From: Myxococcota bacterium
GTDB lineage: Bacteria > Myxococcota_A > UBA9160 > UBA4427
Reading direction: 5' to 3'
Length of the DNA: 48,927 nucleotides
Assembly: GCA_030748735.1 (NCBI GenBank)
Contig: JASMLK010000111.1
Span: 1 to 48,927, forward strand
Shown here: positions 17,165 through 25,779 of the stretch, piece by piece
Numbering within the stretch: the stretch's first letter is position 1
Layout: each line of letters starts with the position of its first letter
Position numbers and translations under genes: made by a program
The notes under the pieces: generated by a model
Database searches by the model: none
Seen by the model: the letters and a program-made list of their open reading frames with translations, nothing else
What the model was told of the DNA's origin: nothing

Positions 17165-18005
17165 ACGAGGACAGGATCTCGTTCACGAGTTCCCAGTCTT
17201 CGACCTTGTCGACGTCGACCGCGGCTTCGGCAATGGGGATCTCGAGCGCTTCGACTTCGACCCCGACCGTACGCGACACGCGGCGGAAGGCCGCGGCGAG
17301 ATCGAGTCGCTTCAACAAGAAGAGCACGAGCGATGCGAGCCCGAAGTGTCGGACCAGCTTCCATGGCTTCTTGCGATCATGCTCGGCCCGGCGCCAGAAC
17401 TCGATCACACGCTTTGCGTTCGGCGTCATCAAGGCGAACAGGTTGGCGCCGCTATAGCGCTCGCCGCGGAAGGGCAGGTAGGTGCGCTTCGCGTTCGGGA
17501 AGCGTTCGACGAGCACGCGTTCGGGGACCAGCCCGACGAGGAGATCGGCCGGGCTTTCGAGGGCATCGTCGAACACGAAGTCGAGCATCGCGTGGTCGAG
17601 CAGGGCGTGGTCGGCGGTCGTAAGAAGTAGTGGTCGCGATCCTTCCTCGCGTGCTTCGCGCGCTTCGATCGCGGCCAGCACGCTGCGGCTGGGCGTCGCT
17701 TCGGCGCCAATCAGGCGCAATTCGTGGCTTGCGAGCATGTTTGCAAGCTCGGGGATTTCCTCGACGAGTCCGGGAGAATCGCTGCAAAGTTCGAGGGTTG
17801 CGACACGTGGGTGATCACGAAGCGTGCGTAGCACGCGCACCAGCATGGGTTCGCCCGCGATGTCGAGCAGCACGCGATGTTTGGCGCCCGCTCGACGTGC
17901 CAGCTCGTCGTTCGGGTCGCGCCGGCCGGCGAGCACGAGAACATCGAAGTGCGAATCGCGGGGTGGCCGCTGCGTCGTCATCGCGGAGTCGGGGTCGGGC
18001 CGCAT
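17163..18005 (-). CDS. MobA-like NTP transferase
   Basis: This 280-residue protein has a GT-A nucleotidyltransferase fold: 'DVLVLAGRR' (about residue 21) opens the first strand, 'AKHRVLLDIAGEPML' is the Lys-containing donor loop and 'LLLTTADHALLD' carries the metal-site Asp. The second half is divergent and includes a hydrophobic amphipathic stretch ('HFGLASLVLFLLKRL'), unusual for soluble MobA relatives and suggesting membrane contact. The start at 18005 leaves 28 bases to the upstream cytidylyltransferase gene, so the two are one transcript; ATG 17981 is an alternative start. It probably activates a phosphorylated head group or sugar; the substrate is unknown. Confidence 0.82.
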   Translation of the reverse strand: MRPDPDSAMTTQRPPRDSHFDVLVLAGRRDPNDELARRAGAKHRVLLDIAGEPMLVRVLRTLRDHPRVATLELCSDSPGLVEEIPELANMLASHELRLIGAEATPSRSVLAAIEAREAREEGSRPLLLTTADHALLDHAMLDFVFDDALESPADLLVGLVPERVLVERFPNAKRTYLPFRGERYSGANLFALMTPNAKRVIEFWRRAEHDRKKPWKLVRHFGLASLVLFLLKRLDLAAAFRRVSRTVGVEVEALEIPIAEAAVDVDKVEDWELVNEILSS

Positions 18006-18033
18006 GAGCGCGCTGCGCTTCGAGCCAGGCCGA

Positions 18034-18789
18034 TCAGTTGTCGACGAGGTGCGGTTGGTCGAGTTCCGCGAGCGACTTGCGCACGAAATCGAGGTCTTCG
18101 GGACAGTCGACTTCGCCCCACCAATGCCCGGTGATGCGCGCGGTGTCGACGCGATGTTCCTTCGCGATGTTGCCGATCACCTCGAGGTACCAGTTCTTCA
18201 AGCCATCACTGGTACGGATCGCCTTGTCGAGTGCGTCCTTCATGATTTTCACACCCTCACCGCGGAAGACGAGCAGGCCGATCGATTCGCAGTCGACGCC
18301 ATCGACGTCGAGACGCTTGCCGATCTCGGTGAGGCGGCCGTCGGCTTCGGTAATCACCTTCATGTCGTCTTCGTCGTACTGCTCGGCTTCGTTGACGGTG
18401 ACCGTGATCGGAACTTCGGGTCCGCGTAGCACCTGCTCGAGCAGGCTGACTTCGAACAAGGTGTCGCCATTCAAGATGAAGAAGTCTTCGTCCATCTCGG
18501 GACGCGCGAGCCAGACCGTCGCGAGGTTGTCACTCATCTCGAAGAAGGGGTTGTAACAGGTGCGCACATCGATGCCGGCGATGGGTCGCGCCGCGAGTGT
18601 CGCTTCGACCTGGTCGGCGCCATAGCCCACCATGATCGATGCCTTCGTAATGCTGCACGCCGCGAGAGCGCGGAGCTGGACTTCGAGGATCGTAAGTTCG
18701 CCGCGCACGGGTAGCAGGCATTTCGGTGTGTTCTCGGTGTGGGGCAGCAGTCGTCTGCCCTGACCTGCGCTTACGATGATGGCTCGCAT
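18034..18789 (-). CDS. COG1213-like phosphocholine/phosphopolyol cytidylyltransferase
   Basis: This 251-residue nucleotidyltransferase begins 'MRAIIVSAGQGRRLLPHT' with the complete glycine-rich NTP loop and a Lys in 'NTPKCLLPV'. 'YNPFFEMSDNLATVWLAR' (about residues 85-102) and 'FFILNGDTLF' are the marks of the LicC/COG1213 group, which makes CDP-choline or CDP-inositol-type compounds. The start is set by this motif; the upstream frame has no family similarity. It is the first gene of a two-gene transcript with the MobA-like transferase. The catalytic set looks intact, unlike the domain fused to the phosphatidyltransferase, so this could be the enzyme that makes the activated head group. Confidence 0.88.
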   Translation of the reverse strand: MRAIIVSAGQGRRLLPHTENTPKCLLPVRGELTILEVQLRALAACSITKASIMVGYGADQVEATLAARPIAGIDVRTCYNPFFEMSDNLATVWLARPEMDEDFFILNGDTLFEVSLLEQVLRGPEVPITVTVNEAEQYDEDDMKVITEADGRLTEIGKRLDVDGVDCESIGLLVFRGEGVKIMKDALDKAIRTSDGLKNWYLEVIGNIAKEHRVDTARITGHWWGEVDCPEDLDFVRKSLAELDQPHLVDN

Positions 18790-19067
18790 GGATTCGTGGT
18801 CCTCCGGACTGGATCGACGCGGTGGGGCTGGGAAGTGCAGTGGGTGTACGGGGTCCCGCGGTGGTGTGAGAGCGGCCGATGCCTGGTTTTGGCCCGGAGA
18901 CCGGGCGCGCTGCAAGTGGCTTTCGCCGACTCACGGGGAGGGGTGGTTGCGCGACCGATCTGCTGGAGATTTGTGGGGGAGCGGAACCGCCCGACTGTAA
19001 TCGAATTCCCGGGTCCCAACCATCACGAGGCGTGGCGATCAACCCTCGAATCCCCAAAGGGGGGGCC

Positions 19068-19931
19068 TCAGACGGTGTCGCGCCGCGCTGCACGAAGGGC
19101 CGTGTCGATCGCCTGGACCTGCGAGAGCAGGGCGTCGAGCTCGTCGAAGCCGATCTGGCTCGGGCCATCGCAGGGTGCCTGGTCGGGGTCGCGGTGAGCC
19201 TCGATGAACAGGGCGTCGATCCCGACCGCAGCCGCCGCTCGCGCGAGTGGGGCTACGAATTCGCGCCGCCCGCCCGACGCACCATCGCGGGCACCGGGCT
19301 GTTGCACGGCATGGGTCGCGTCGAAGCAAACAGGCGCGAAGCTTCGCATTTCGACGAGCCCCGTCATGTCGACGACGAGTTCGTGGTAGCCGAATTGAGC
19401 GCCACGCTCGGTGAGCATGACGTCGTCGCAGCCGAACTCGCTGAGCTTTTCGACGATCGCCCCCATGTTGGCGGGTGCGATGAATTGGCCCTTCTTCACG
19501 TTGATGGGCAGGCCCGTGGCCGCGCAGGCCGCGAGGAGATCCGTTTGGCGGCAGAGAAACGCCGGGATCTGCAAGCAATCGACCACCTCGCTTGCGGGTG
19601 CGGCCTGCCAGCACTCGTGCACATCAGTGGTCAAGGGAAGCGCAGTGGCCTTCTTCACCCTGGCGAGGATCTCGAGTCCGTCTTCGATCCCTGGCCCGCG
19701 AAACGCGTCGACGCGCGTGCGGTTCGCCTTGTCGAAAGACGCCTTGAATACCAGCGGCATGTCGTGACGGGCGGCCCGCTCGGCGATCTGTTCAGCGGCG
19801 GCGAGCGCCGTGCCTCCGTCTTCGATCACGTTGATGCCGGCGATCAACGAGAGCCGCGCACCGCTGCCGATCTCGATGCTGCCGATCTTCACCGCCTCTC
19901 CCCTCCGTAAAGCCTCTGCGAGATGTTTCAC
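19068..19931 (-). CDS. kdsA: 3-deoxy-8-phosphooctulonate (KDO-8-P) synthase
   Basis: This 287-residue enzyme condenses PEP with arabinose 5-phosphate to KDO 8-phosphate for the LPS inner core. Conserved segments are 'VFKASFDKANRTRVDAFRG' (about residues 60-80), 'TTDVHE', 'QIPAFLCRQTDL', 'NVKKGQF' and 'IEAHRDPDQAPCDGP' near the end. The first motif reads 'AGINVIED', with Asn where metal-dependent enzymes have Cys, which places it in the metal-independent class. The start is a GTG. kdsB, kdsC and kdsD are not adjacent. The divergent gene is an MsbA-like exporter, so the area serves LPS assembly. Confidence 0.97.
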   Translation of the reverse strand: MKHLAEALRRGEAVKIGSIEIGSGARLSLIAGINVIEDGGTALAAAEQIAERAARHDMPLVFKASFDKANRTRVDAFRGPGIEDGLEILARVKKATALPLTTDVHECWQAAPASEVVDCLQIPAFLCRQTDLLAACAATGLPINVKKGQFIAPANMGAIVEKLSEFGCDDVMLTERGAQFGYHELVVDMTGLVEMRSFAPVCFDATHAVQQPGARDGASGGRREFVAPLARAAAAVGIDALFIEAHRDPDQAPCDGPSQIGFDELDALLSQVQAIDTALRAARRDTV

Positions 19932-19957
19932 TCTCGCTTGGCTTCGCCGCGGTCCTG

Positions 19958-20079
19958 CTAGCCCGCATTATTCATGAATCATCCGGGCTAGTCGGCCGCG
20001 AGTGAAGGCAACGTTAGACGACGTATCCCCAGGGGGCGATGTTCTGCTTTGTAGAACTCTGTGTGGCCATGCGGGCTAG
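19958..20079. repeat. Element bounded by 11-base inverted repeats, with internal palindrome
   Basis: CTAGCCCGCAT (19958-19968) is the exact reverse complement of ATGCGGGCTAG (20069-20079). The left end is also half of a 34-base near-palindrome (19958-19991; 15 of 17 pairs match) centred on ATTCATGAAT. A third hairpin, GTTCT/AGAAC, lies at 20041-20057. This looks like a miniature inverted-repeat element or the collapsed ends of an insertion sequence, but no clear target duplication is visible, and the right end may simply be part of the promoter of the next gene. Confidence 0.45.
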
Positions 20080-20082
20080 GAT
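20077..20082 (+). promoter_or_regulatory. -10-like hexamer (TAGGAT) before the ABC exporter
   Basis: TAGGAT lies nine bases before the ATG and is embedded in GCGGGCTAGGATGCGC, almost the same string as before nudC (37259-37274). The spacing fits a leaderless or very short-leader mRNA. No clear -35 is seen. Confidence 0.4.
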
Positions 20083-20091
20083 GCGCTCGCC

Positions 20092-21819
20092 ATGCGGCTG
20101 TTTCTCGTATTCGCTCGCAAATACCCGGTTTCGACCAGCTTGATGGTCCTCGGGCTCATCGCGGCTTCGCTCGCCGAGGGCATCGGGATCATGACGATGC
20201 TGCCGCTGTTCTCGATCTACTTTTCGAGTCCCGATGGCGAAGGCCCACCGCTTCCGACGGGCGACCTGGAGATCAGGGTCACCGCGTTCATCGAACAACT
20301 CGGCATCGACGCGACCGCCGGAGTCCTCGCGCCCATCGTGGTGGGCTTCATCTACCTGAAGGCGGGGCTCTTGATCGCTGCGAAGCGACAGGTCGGCTAC
20401 ACGGTCGCGCGCGCTTCGATGGATCTGCGCCTGCGCCTGCTCGACGCCATGATGGGCGCGCGCTGGCGCTACTTCGTCGGCCAGCGCATGGGCACGGTGA
20501 CGAACGCGATCTCCTCCGAGAGCGAACGCGCCTCGAACGCCTTCCTCTACGCGTCGACGGTGTTGTCGCTGCTCATCAACAACGTCATCTACATCGCGAT
20601 TACGATCGTGATTTCGTGGGAAGCCACAGTCGCCGTCTTCGCGACGGCGCTGACCGGCATGCTGCTACTGAGTCGTCTCGTACGTGCGACTCGCAAGGCG
20701 GGCGTGAAGCAGACGAAACTGATGCGGTCGCTCATCAATCGTCTTTCGGATGCGCTGCAGGCGATCAAGCCATTGAAGGCCATGGCGCGCCAGAATCGCA
20801 TCGCGCCTTTGCTTTCGAAAGACACGCGCAAGCTGAATCGCGCGGCGCGCAAGAAGGTGCTGGCGACGGAAGCGCTTTCGGCGATCCAGGAACCCATCAT
20901 CCTGACTTGCCTGGTGCTGGTTGCGTGGTTCGCGGCTTCGGTTCTTGCGATGCCGGGGCCGCGCTTCCTGGTGTTCGGTGCGGTCTTCATTCGTCTGCTC
21001 ACACAGCTGGCCCGCGCGCAACGTCAGTACCAGAAGTTCACCACCCAGGAGAGTGCGTACTGGGCCATCGAGGACACGATCCAACGCGCGCTCGATCACC
21101 GCGAAGAAGTTCGCCCCGGTATCGCGCCGTCACTGAAGCACCAGATCGAATGCATCGACATCTGTCTGAAGTACGAAGACAAGATGCTCTTCGACCACGC
21201 GAACTTGACCCTTCCCGCTGGCCGCATCACCGCCCTCGTCGGTCCTTCGGGTTCTGGCAAGACGACACTCGGCGATCTGGTGATCGGCCTGATCGAGCCC
21301 GATAGCGGTTCGATCGAACTCGACGGTGTGCCGCTTGCCGAAGTGGACACGGTGGCCTGGCGTGAGCGCATCGGATACGTGCCGCAAGAGATGTTCCTGC
21401 TCAACGACACCATCCGTGTGAACGTAACCCTCGGCGAAGAGGGGCTCGACGACGCCGCGGCCGAACGTGCATTGCGCCGCGCCGGCGCCTGGGGCTTCGT
21501 TTCGATGCTGCCCGACGGGCTCGGCAGCACCGTGGGCGAACGCGGTGCATTCCTTTCGGGCGGGCAGCGCCAGCGCATCGCGATCGCGCGGGCGCTCGTC
21601 CACGAGCCCATGCTGCTCGTACTCGACGAAGCCACGACGGCGCTGGACCCGGAGGCGGAAGCCAGCGTATGGCGTTCGCTCAGGGAACTGCGTGACGAGG
21701 TGACGATCCTCGCCGTGTCGCATCAGAACATCCTCGCCGATGCCGCAGACCGCATCTATCGCGTGGAAGGCGGCAAGGTGGTTGTGGTCGATGCCGACAC
21801 CGTGGGGCAGGGGCACTGA
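20092..21819 (+). CDS. ABC exporter, MsbA-like (fused membrane and ATPase domains)
   Basis: This 575-residue half-transporter has an N-terminal six-helix domain (about residues 1-320) and a C-terminal ATPase. The Walker A is 'GPSGSGKTT' (from residue 384), the signature 'LSGGQRQR' is near 489, Walker B is 'LLVLDEAT' and the H-loop is 'VSHQN'. Such proteins dimerise and export lipids, lipid-linked sugars or peptides. Its place between kdsA and lptFG suggests lipid A-core or other lipid export, although the membrane domain is divergent and a different substrate is possible. It ends four bases before the convergent lptFG stop. Confidence 0.9.
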   Translation: MRLFLVFARKYPVSTSLMVLGLIAASLAEGIGIMTMLPLFSIYFSSPDGEGPPLPTGDLEIRVTAFIEQLGIDATAGVLAPIVVGFIYLKAGLLIAAKRQVGYTVARASMDLRLRLLDAMMGARWRYFVGQRMGTVTNAISSESERASNAFLYASTVLSLLINNVIYIAITIVISWEATVAVFATALTGMLLLSRLVRATRKAGVKQTKLMRSLINRLSDALQAIKPLKAMARQNRIAPLLSKDTRKLNRAARKKVLATEALSAIQEPIILTCLVLVAWFAASVLAMPGPRFLVFGAVFIRLLTQLARAQRQYQKFTTQESAYWAIEDTIQRALDHREEVRPGIAPSLKHQIECIDICLKYEDKMLFDHANLTLPAGRITALVGPSGSGKTTLGDLVIGLIEPDSGSIELDGVPLAEVDTVAWRERIGYVPQEMFLLNDTIRVNVTLGEEGLDDAAAERALRRAGAWGFVSMLPDGLGSTVGERGAFLSGGQRQRIAIARALVHEPMLLVLDEATTALDPEAEASVWRSLRELRDEVTILAVSHQNILADAADRIYRVEGGKVVVVDADTVGQGH

Positions 21820-21823
21820 CGCG

Positions 21824-24103
21824 CTAGCGGGATTGACTGCCGACGCGGAGGCCGAGTCCGAGCGCCAATGCGATGGTGATCACCGTCGGCCCCCAGCCGG
21901 CGACGATCGGCGGCACGGCCCCGCCGTAACCAAGCGAAGCCCCGGTGCCGTTCATCAACACCGTCCCCACACCGAGCGCGCCGCTCACGAGCAGGGTGGT
22001 GGACGAAGCAGGGAAGGGCGGTCCCATCACGGCGAAGAACAACACGATCGCGGGTAGCACGATGCACGCGAACGGTGCGGCGAGCTTGGCGTGGTAGTCG
22101 ACCCAGAGAGCCGTTGCGTCGAGGTCGTTGGCTTCGACTTCTTTGATCTCTTCCGTGAGTTGTTCGAGGCTGAAGTGCATCGTGTCGACTTCGGCGGGGA
22201 CTTCTTTGCCGAGGCGTGCGAACGGAACTGCGGCCATTTCGAAGAAGCGGTCCTGCTTGAATTCGAAGTGCCTCGCTTCGCGGAGCCGCCAGTTGCCCTT
22301 GCCGACGTAGCGCGCGCTTTTGGCCACCGTGCGGCGCACGGGAAGGCCGGTCTTTTCGAGTTCGAATATCGCGATGTCTTCCGCGGCCCCGCGCTTCACG
22401 TCGAGCTTGCCGACCTGGAAGAGTTGGCCACTGTCGCGATACCAGACTGGTGCGCGTGGTTCTCGCCGTGCGGCACGTCGTGCCGCACGGCGCGCTTCCG
22501 CTTCGGCGCTGCGCACCTTGATCTCGGTGCGCTTGATTTCATCCTGGCGTTCGCTTGCGCGCGGAATGATCTCGTTGTTGAGCACGAAGAAGAGCGGTAC
22601 GACGAGCGCGCAAAGGACCAGCACCGGGGCGAGGGCACGTACGGCCGGGATGCCGCATGACCGCATCCCCATCAGCTCACCCTGCGCCGCGAGATCGCTG
22701 GCGGTGAGTGCGGTCGCGACGAGCAGGCTCATCGGGATGACGCGCGAAGCCAGTAGCGGCACGCGCGCGCCGTAGAAGCGAACCACCTCCATCGCGGTCG
22801 CTTCGTACTTCGCGAACCAACTGAGACGTTCGAGGATGTCGATCAACAGGTACGCCGAAAGCAGGACACCGAAGGCCAGCAGGGCGAACTGCAGGAAGCG
22901 TCCGGCGACATAGCGCTGCAACGCCCAACGACGCGGCCCCTTGAAGTGCTTCTGCTGGCGCGGCTTGCTTCCGCCGCGTTGGCGATCGACTTCGCGGCCG
23001 AACACGCCCTTGCTCGCGATCGTCGAAAACATCGACAAACCCAGGGCGGCCACGATGAAGTTGGGTAACCAGACCCCGGCCGCGGCACTGAGTGTCTTGT
23101 TCTGGATCAAACCGTCGCCGAGTTGAACCATGCCGAAGTAGGCGACGATCGTCCCCAACCCCCACACGCCGCCGGCCGAGCGTGAATACTCCTTGCGCGT
23201 CAAGAAGAGCGGGATCGCGATCAAGCCGAAGATCAGCGTCGTTACCGGTGTTGCGAGTCGGCGATGCCATTCGACGAGGTGTTCGGGGTAGCGCCGTTTG
23301 CGTTTGATCTCCTCGCGCACGCCTGCCGCGAGTTCGGCCAGGCTCATGCCTTGCCGTCGGTCTTCGTCGTCGCGCTCGATGGGCCGACTGCTGTCGGGCA
23401 GTGTGGCGCTCAAGGTTTCGAATTCGAGATGCCGGGGACCCGAGCGCGGCTCGAGAAAGGCGCGGCCGTTTTCGAGGGTCATGTAGATGCCGCCCTCGTC
23501 GTTGGCTTGCAGGGTGCCGCGCTTCGCGAACACGGTGTCGCCGAGTGACGGCATCCAGAGGAGCACGTTCTTGAGCTTGTCGCCGCGCGCCGAAACTTCG
23601 CGCGCCTGCAGGCGCCATTGGCCAAAGCGATTCACCTTGCCGGCGCGCATCTGGGCGGCGGGGTTCTCGCGCGACATCTCGAGCAGGGCGGCGTCGAGGG
23701 AGCGGCTCGCCCAGGGTGCGGCGACGAGAGAAAGCCATAGGCACACGAGCGAAAGCGCGACGGCGAGCACCCCGATCGGGCCCGCGAGCCGCGTGGCGCG
23801 AACGCCCAGGGTTTCGAGGATCAGGATCTCGAGGTCGGCACCCAGGCGTCCCAACGCGACCAACGCACCCATCAAGACCGCGAGCGGAAACACCAGGGTG
23901 ACCAGCGGCACGATCTGGTAGAAGGCGATCTGCGCGACCGCGTCGGCGCCGAGCCCGCGGTTGATCACGAGGTCGGAATATCCGAGCAGTTCCTTCGTCA
24001 GCACGACGCCCGTCAGGCCCGCCAGCGAAAAGAGCGTCGGGCCCGCGGCTTCGCGTGCGACGTAGCGATAGAGAATGAGACCCGGCGGTCGGTGATCCGG
24101 AAT
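21824..24103 (-). CDS. lptFG: Fused LptF-LptG LPS transport permease
   Basis: This protein of about 759 residues carries both permease subunits of the Lpt ABC complex in one chain; normally LptF and LptG are separate proteins of about 360 residues. The LptF-like half ends in 'WHRRLATPVTTLIFGLIAIP' plus two more helices. From about residue 385 ('RRWALQRYVAGRF') a complete LptG-like half follows, with six helices and a jellyroll. The first helix ('LILYRYVAREAAGPTLFSLA') lies upstream of the first usual start codon (GTG 24004). The only good start before it is ATT at 24103, seven bases behind AGGAG. A GTG start would give 726 residues and lose helix 1. The partner ATPase LptB is not in the window. 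Confidence 0.9.
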   Translation of the reverse strand: MPDHRPPGLILYRYVAREAAGPTLFSLAGLTGVVLTKELLGYSDLVINRGLGADAVAQIAFYQIVPLVTLVFPLAVLMGALVALGRLGADLEILILETLGVRATRLAGPIGVLAVALSLVCLWLSLVAAPWASRSLDAALLEMSRENPAAQMRAGKVNRFGQWRLQAREVSARGDKLKNVLLWMPSLGDTVFAKRGTLQANDEGGIYMTLENGRAFLEPRSGPRHLEFETLSATLPDSSRPIERDDEDRRQGMSLAELAAGVREEIKRKRRYPEHLVEWHRRLATPVTTLIFGLIAIPLFLTRKEYSRSAGGVWGLGTIVAYFGMVQLGDGLIQNKTLSAAAGVWLPNFIVAALGLSMFSTIASKGVFGREVDRQRGGSKPRQQKHFKGPRRWALQRYVAGRFLQFALLAFGVLLSAYLLIDILERLSWFAKYEATAMEVVRFYGARVPLLASRVIPMSLLVATALTASDLAAQGELMGMRSCGIPAVRALAPVLVLCALVVPLFFVLNNEIIPRASERQDEIKRTEIKVRSAEAEARRAARRAARREPRAPVWYRDSGQLFQVGKLDVKRGAAEDIAIFELEKTGLPVRRTVAKSARYVGKGNWRLREARHFEFKQDRFFEMAAVPFARLGKEVPAEVDTMHFSLEQLTEEIKEVEANDLDATALWVDYHAKLAAPFACIVLPAIVLFFAVMGPPFPASSTTLLVSGALGVGTVLMNGTGASLGYGGAVPPIVAGWGPTVITIALALGLGLRVGSQSR

Positions 24104-24110
24104 GGCTTCG

Positions 24111-24115
24111 CTCCT
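24111..24115 (-). promoter_or_regulatory. Shine-Dalgarno (AGGAG) supporting an AUU start of lptFG
   Basis: AGGAG is followed by seven bases and then ATT, in frame with the LptF first helix. No ATG, GTG or TTG occurs in frame between the upstream stop and GTG 24004, so this site decides the start. Confidence 0.6.
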
Positions 24116-24245
24116 GCCGCACGCCGGGGTGCGGGGCGCTCGTCGCGTCGCTCGTTGTCCGCGATGCCGTCACGGCGAAAACGATCACCGAGCGCGCTGC
24201 CATGCTAGCAGGGGCTGCCAGCTCGGATCGCGCTGGGTCCCGGGA

Positions 24246-24527
24246 CTACGCGTCGGGCTGATGCTCTTCGCGCAGATCGGCGAGCGAGTCGTGGTGGCGC
24301 TCGTACAGGACGTCGACGAGGTCTCGTACTTCCCCCTCGTCTTCACTCATGTCGGTTGCGGTGAGGATGAGGTCTACGAAGTTCGCGGTGGCGGCCGAGG
24401 TTCCGCGGGCCTGGCCGCGCTCGAGATCGTCCGCGGTGCCGTCCCAGCCGAAGGCGTCGCCCTCCGCGCAGAGGTCGGTCGTCGAAAGCTCCAGGAAGTC
24501 GTGAGGTCCCGCTGCCGTGTTCGCCAT
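24246..24527 (-). CDS. Small acidic protein of unknown function
   Basis: This 93-residue protein is rich in Asp, Glu, Ala and Thr ('MSEDEGEVRDLVDVLYERHH') and has no membrane segment. I do not recognise a family. It lies about 140 bases upstream of lptFG on the same strand and could share its transcript. The ATG at 24527 is the most plausible start, because the upstream frame is Arg/Pro-rich and resembles non-coding translation. Confidence 0.5.
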   Translation of the reverse strand: MANTAAGPHDFLELSTTDLCAEGDAFGWDGTADDLERGQARGTSAATANFVDLILTATDMSEDEGEVRDLVDVLYERHHDSLADLREEHQPDA

Positions 24528-24883
24528 GGCCGGGGGAATTGCAGCGAGCGTGCCGCCGCCGCACGCACGGCGAGAGAAACGAAACCAGTATGAACAACGC
24601 GGACTTGCGAGCTTTCGAGCCGCCGCATCGGGCGGCGGAGGCGCGCGTGCGGGCGTCGAAACTCCGACGCGCGCGCAGGGTTTCCGACGCCCGTCGAGTT
24701 TGCGACCGAGGGCGCCGATACCGCGGGGCGAGAGGCCGCGCATTGCGGGCATGCAGGCTGCGGATGGCGGCCGAAGGGTTCTTCCGCAGCCTGCTAGATT
24801 GCCCGGCCCCGATCAACCCGCCGCGCTTGATCAACCCGCCGCGGCACCATCCGACCCAACCAACGAGACGACGAGCCGAACCG
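24528..24883. other. Intergenic region between divergent genes with an 18-base tandem repeat
   Basis: No gene is supported here. The 15-base string GATCAACCCGCCGCG occurs twice with an 18-base period (24811-24846). TAGATT at 24795-24800 is a possible -10 box for the thioredoxin-fold gene, 84 bases before its ATG. Confidence 0.5.
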
Positions 24884-25150
24884 ATGAGCGAACCCCAGCA
24901 CCTTGCCCTGTACGAATCCCCGATGTGTTCCTACTGCCGAAAGGTGCGCGGCTTTCTCGAGCAGATCGGTGAAGAAGTCGAGGGACGCGACGTCATGGGC
25001 GACCCCGAGAACTTCGACGAACTCATCGCCGCCACGGGCCGCACCACCGTGCCGTGTCTACGCATCGAGTCGACCGATGGTGAGGTGCGCTGGATGCACG
25101 AGTCCGCGGACATCATCGACTGGCTGAGGGATTACTTCGCGAAGGCGTAG
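24884..25150 (+). CDS. Glutaredoxin/GST N-terminal-like thioredoxin-fold protein
   Basis: This 88-residue protein is a single thioredoxin-fold domain. The redox site 'CSYC' sits at residues 15-18 after the first strand 'LALYESPM', and 'TTVPCLRI' gives the cis-Pro at about residue 57 used for glutathione binding. The end 'ESADIIDWLRDYF' matches the N-terminal domain of glutathione transferases. It should reduce mixed disulfides using glutathione. The start is set by 'MSEPQHLALY'; the longer upstream frame is Arg-rich and non-coding in character. Confidence 0.9.
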   Translation: MSEPQHLALYESPMCSYCRKVRGFLEQIGEEVEGRDVMGDPENFDELIAATGRTTVPCLRIESTDGEVRWMHESADIIDWLRDYFAKA

Positions 25151-25167
25151 TGCCGCGCGAACGCGCT

Positions 25168-25503
25168 TCAGGACCCGCCGCGCTTGCGTCCCGGCTTCGC
25201 GTTGCCCTGGCTCTTCCACGCCACCACCCGGCGGATCGCTGCGTCGGCCTTCGGACGACTCCTGGTGCTCAGGGCTGAGAGCAGCTGCGGGTAGTCGCCG
25301 CTCTTCAAGAAGGCTTCGACGGCGCTGATCTCACGATCGCTCGGGCGCGACGCCCGGCGCGGACCGCGATTGGTGTCCGATTCGTAGTCTTTGCGAAAAG
25401 CGTCGGCGTCGACTCCGCGCTTTTCGAGGATGCGCTTCACCTTCTGCGCGGAGAGCATCTTGCTCCAGAAGTCCTTGCCGCTGGCCTTGCGTCTAGCTGC
25501 CAT
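25168..25503 (-). CDS. Basic hypothetical protein
   Basis: This 111-residue protein is strongly basic, with Lys/Arg-rich ends ('MAARRKASGKDFW' and 'KPGRKRGGS') and a central helical region including 'VKRILEKRGVDADAFRKDY'. It may bind nucleic acid, but I recognise no domain. It is convergent with the glutaredoxin-like gene, 17 bases away. A GAGG lies upstream of the ATG. Confidence 0.6.
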   Translation of the reverse strand: MAARRKASGKDFWSKMLSAQKVKRILEKRGVDADAFRKDYESDTNRGPRRASRPSDREISAVEAFLKSGDYPQLLSALSTRSRPKADAAIRRVVAWKSQGNAKPGRKRGGS

Positions 25504-25779
25504 CTTCGTTGTTCCTCGTGCGAAAGTTCGGGTGCTTTTCGGGGTTCACGGTTTCGTGCCGGTACGCATGTCGTCGAACCATGCGTGGGCTTGCGAGCAC
25601 CCTGAGCTTCATGGCGGTAGGGTTCGACGCGATCTCGGTTCGAGGTGAATGCACGAGGTAGTATGACATAGTTGGCCCACGCTTGGTGGTATGGAAGGTG
25701 ACGACTTCAAGCCAAGGCAAAATCGCCGCAAACCATGCTTCACACGAGTGGTGCCGGGGGGACTCGGGTGCGTGGCCGC

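Noticed and set aside
19958..19991. 34-base palindrome as a transcription terminator
   Set aside because: There is no T run on either side; it is better explained as part of the inverted-repeat element.
25493..25720. 58-75 residue frame upstream of the basic hypothetical gene
   Set aside because: Codon third-position bias is weaker than in neighbours, no family is recognised and the overlap with the next start gives no clear coupling; too uncertain to list.
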